From Clostridium_AT stratigraminis (lineage in GTDB: Bacteria; Bacillota; Clostridia; Clostridiales; Clostridiaceae), in NCBI RefSeq assembly GCF_045310675.1, contig NZ_JBJHZZ010000003.1:186001-250000 (forward strand): a stretch of 64,000 nucleotides of DNA, read 5' to 3'. A model generated the notes under the pieces. That model did no database searches. It saw nothing but the letters and a program-made list of their open reading frames with translations, and was not told the origin of the DNA. Below, piece after piece: positions 63,581 through 64,000 of this stretch (position 1 is the stretch's first letter; the number at the start of each line of letters is the position of its first letter). A program made the position numbers and the translations under genes.

Positions 63581-64000
63581 TTATTGTTCTTTATAAAGCC
63601 TATTTTCTAATTTAAAATAAAACTCTTCACTTTCTACTTCAAAGGTTACCCTTCCCGAGCAAGCCTCTACTATTTTCTCTTTAATTAATTGGAGATTCCC
63701 TGCCTCACAAAAATATTTTACTTTCACTTTATCAGAATAGAAAATCTCCTCAATATACCAATTATTTTGAGCAAACATATATTGAATTTTTCCTAAATGG
63801 TCATATTCAAAATTCGCATATAAGGCAGCTCCCTTTATTTTTTCTACTATTCCTGCTTCCTTAATTGCTGAGCTAGCCCCTTTTGAGTAGGCCCTAACAA
63901 GGCCGCCAGCTCCTAATAGCACACCTCCGAAATACCTAGTTACAACAATAACAATATCAGTTAAGTTATTTTTCTTTATAACCTCTAGAACAGGTACACC
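63581..64000 (-). CDS. yigZ: YigZ/IMPACT-family protein, N-terminus outside window
   Basis: About 139 C-terminal residues; the frame stays open to position 64000 and the start lies beyond. GVPVLEVIKKNNLTDIVIVV then TRYFGGVLLGAGGLVRAYSK is the UPF0029 signature, followed by the DUF1949 C-terminal domain (YANFEYDHLGKIQYMFA, VEACSGRVTFE). Function in bacteria is not settled; the eukaryotic relative IMPACT inhibits Gcn2. Confidence 0.9.
   Translation of the reverse strand, partial: GVPVLEVIKKNNLTDIVIVVTRYFGGVLLGAGGLVRAYSKGASSAIKEAGIVEKIKGAALYANFEYDHLGKIQYMFAQNNWYIEEIFYSDKVKVKYFCEAGNLQLIKEKIVEACSGRVTFEVESEEFYFKLENRLYKEQ

Noticed and set aside
1..64000. CRISPR arrays, tRNA or rRNA genes, insertion sequences
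   Set aside because: Looked for regularly spaced repeats, tRNA TTCGA-type arms, rRNA stretches and transposase motifs; none seen.

Overview
The window reads as a low-GC Firmicute chromosome, most likely Clostridium sensu stricto or a close relative. The indications are the A/T-rich codon use, strong GGAGG-type ribosome binding sites, radical-SAM [FeFe]-hydrogenase maturation (HydG), topoisomerase IV, CIRCE, LexA and guanine-riboswitch elements of Firmicute type, YtrA-type GntR regulation, cell-wall-binding-2 repeats and an LTA-synthase family protein. It is ordinary chromosome: I see no prophage, transposase, CRISPR array, rRNA or tRNA. Both ends cut genes (a KimA-type permease on the left, a YigZ/IMPACT protein on the right).

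Layout. 0-6.5 kb: KimA-like K+ importer and the parE-parC operon behind a LexA-type box. 6.5-10 kb: a Cys-less ArsC-like protein and a complete sigY-yxlCDEFG-type operon (ECF sigma factor, small membrane proteins, ABC exporter) with its own ECF promoter and a palindromic repeat inserted inside it. 10-14.3 kb: Cd/Zn/Pb efflux ATPase with CadC-type repressor; shikimate genes aroK and aroD. 14.4-20 kb: htpG under CIRCE; hydG with a TM1266-type regulator behind a roughly 230-nt leader ending in a terminator; AlkA-type glycosylase and nitroreductase. 20-27 kb: heterodimeric ABC exporter, excisionase-type HTH protein, GreA, SRPBCC and VOC proteins, BioY. 27-32 kb: frameshifted M20 amidohydrolase, secreted M6 protease, 6-phosphogluconate dehydrogenase. 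32.5-37.3 kb: a Tet(M)-like GTPase fused to a Rae1/YacP-type A-site nuclease domain, then a GntR-ABC operon. 37.4-43.3 kb: secreted LTD-NUC nuclease, and a sulfur-handling cluster (TSUP exporter, DUF1634, ROK regulator, two rhodaneses, thioredoxin, SqrR/BigR-like ArsR). 43.5-54 kb: sorbosone-dehydrogenase-like propeller, XRE regulator, a 2532-residue surface subtilase, and a mop gene broken by TGA. 54-64 kb: rRNA uracil methyltransferase, LTA synthase-like protein, second TSUP permease, zinc-ribbon protein, PpaX, guanine-riboswitch-controlled purine permease, a 46-residue Cys-rich membrane peptide, YebC, YigZ.

How genes work together. Several units look self-contained and self-regulated: cadC-cadA, sigY-yxlCDEFG, gntR-ABC, the ROK-TSUP-DUF1634 unit and the ArsR-thioredoxin/rhodanese pair of promoters. 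The secreted M6 protease, the secreted nuclease and the giant subtilase suggest extracellular macromolecule degradation. The most unusual protein is the ribosome-directed GTPase-nuclease fusion at 32.5-35.2 kb. A family of imperfect palindromes is scattered through intergenic sites from 27 to 58 kb.
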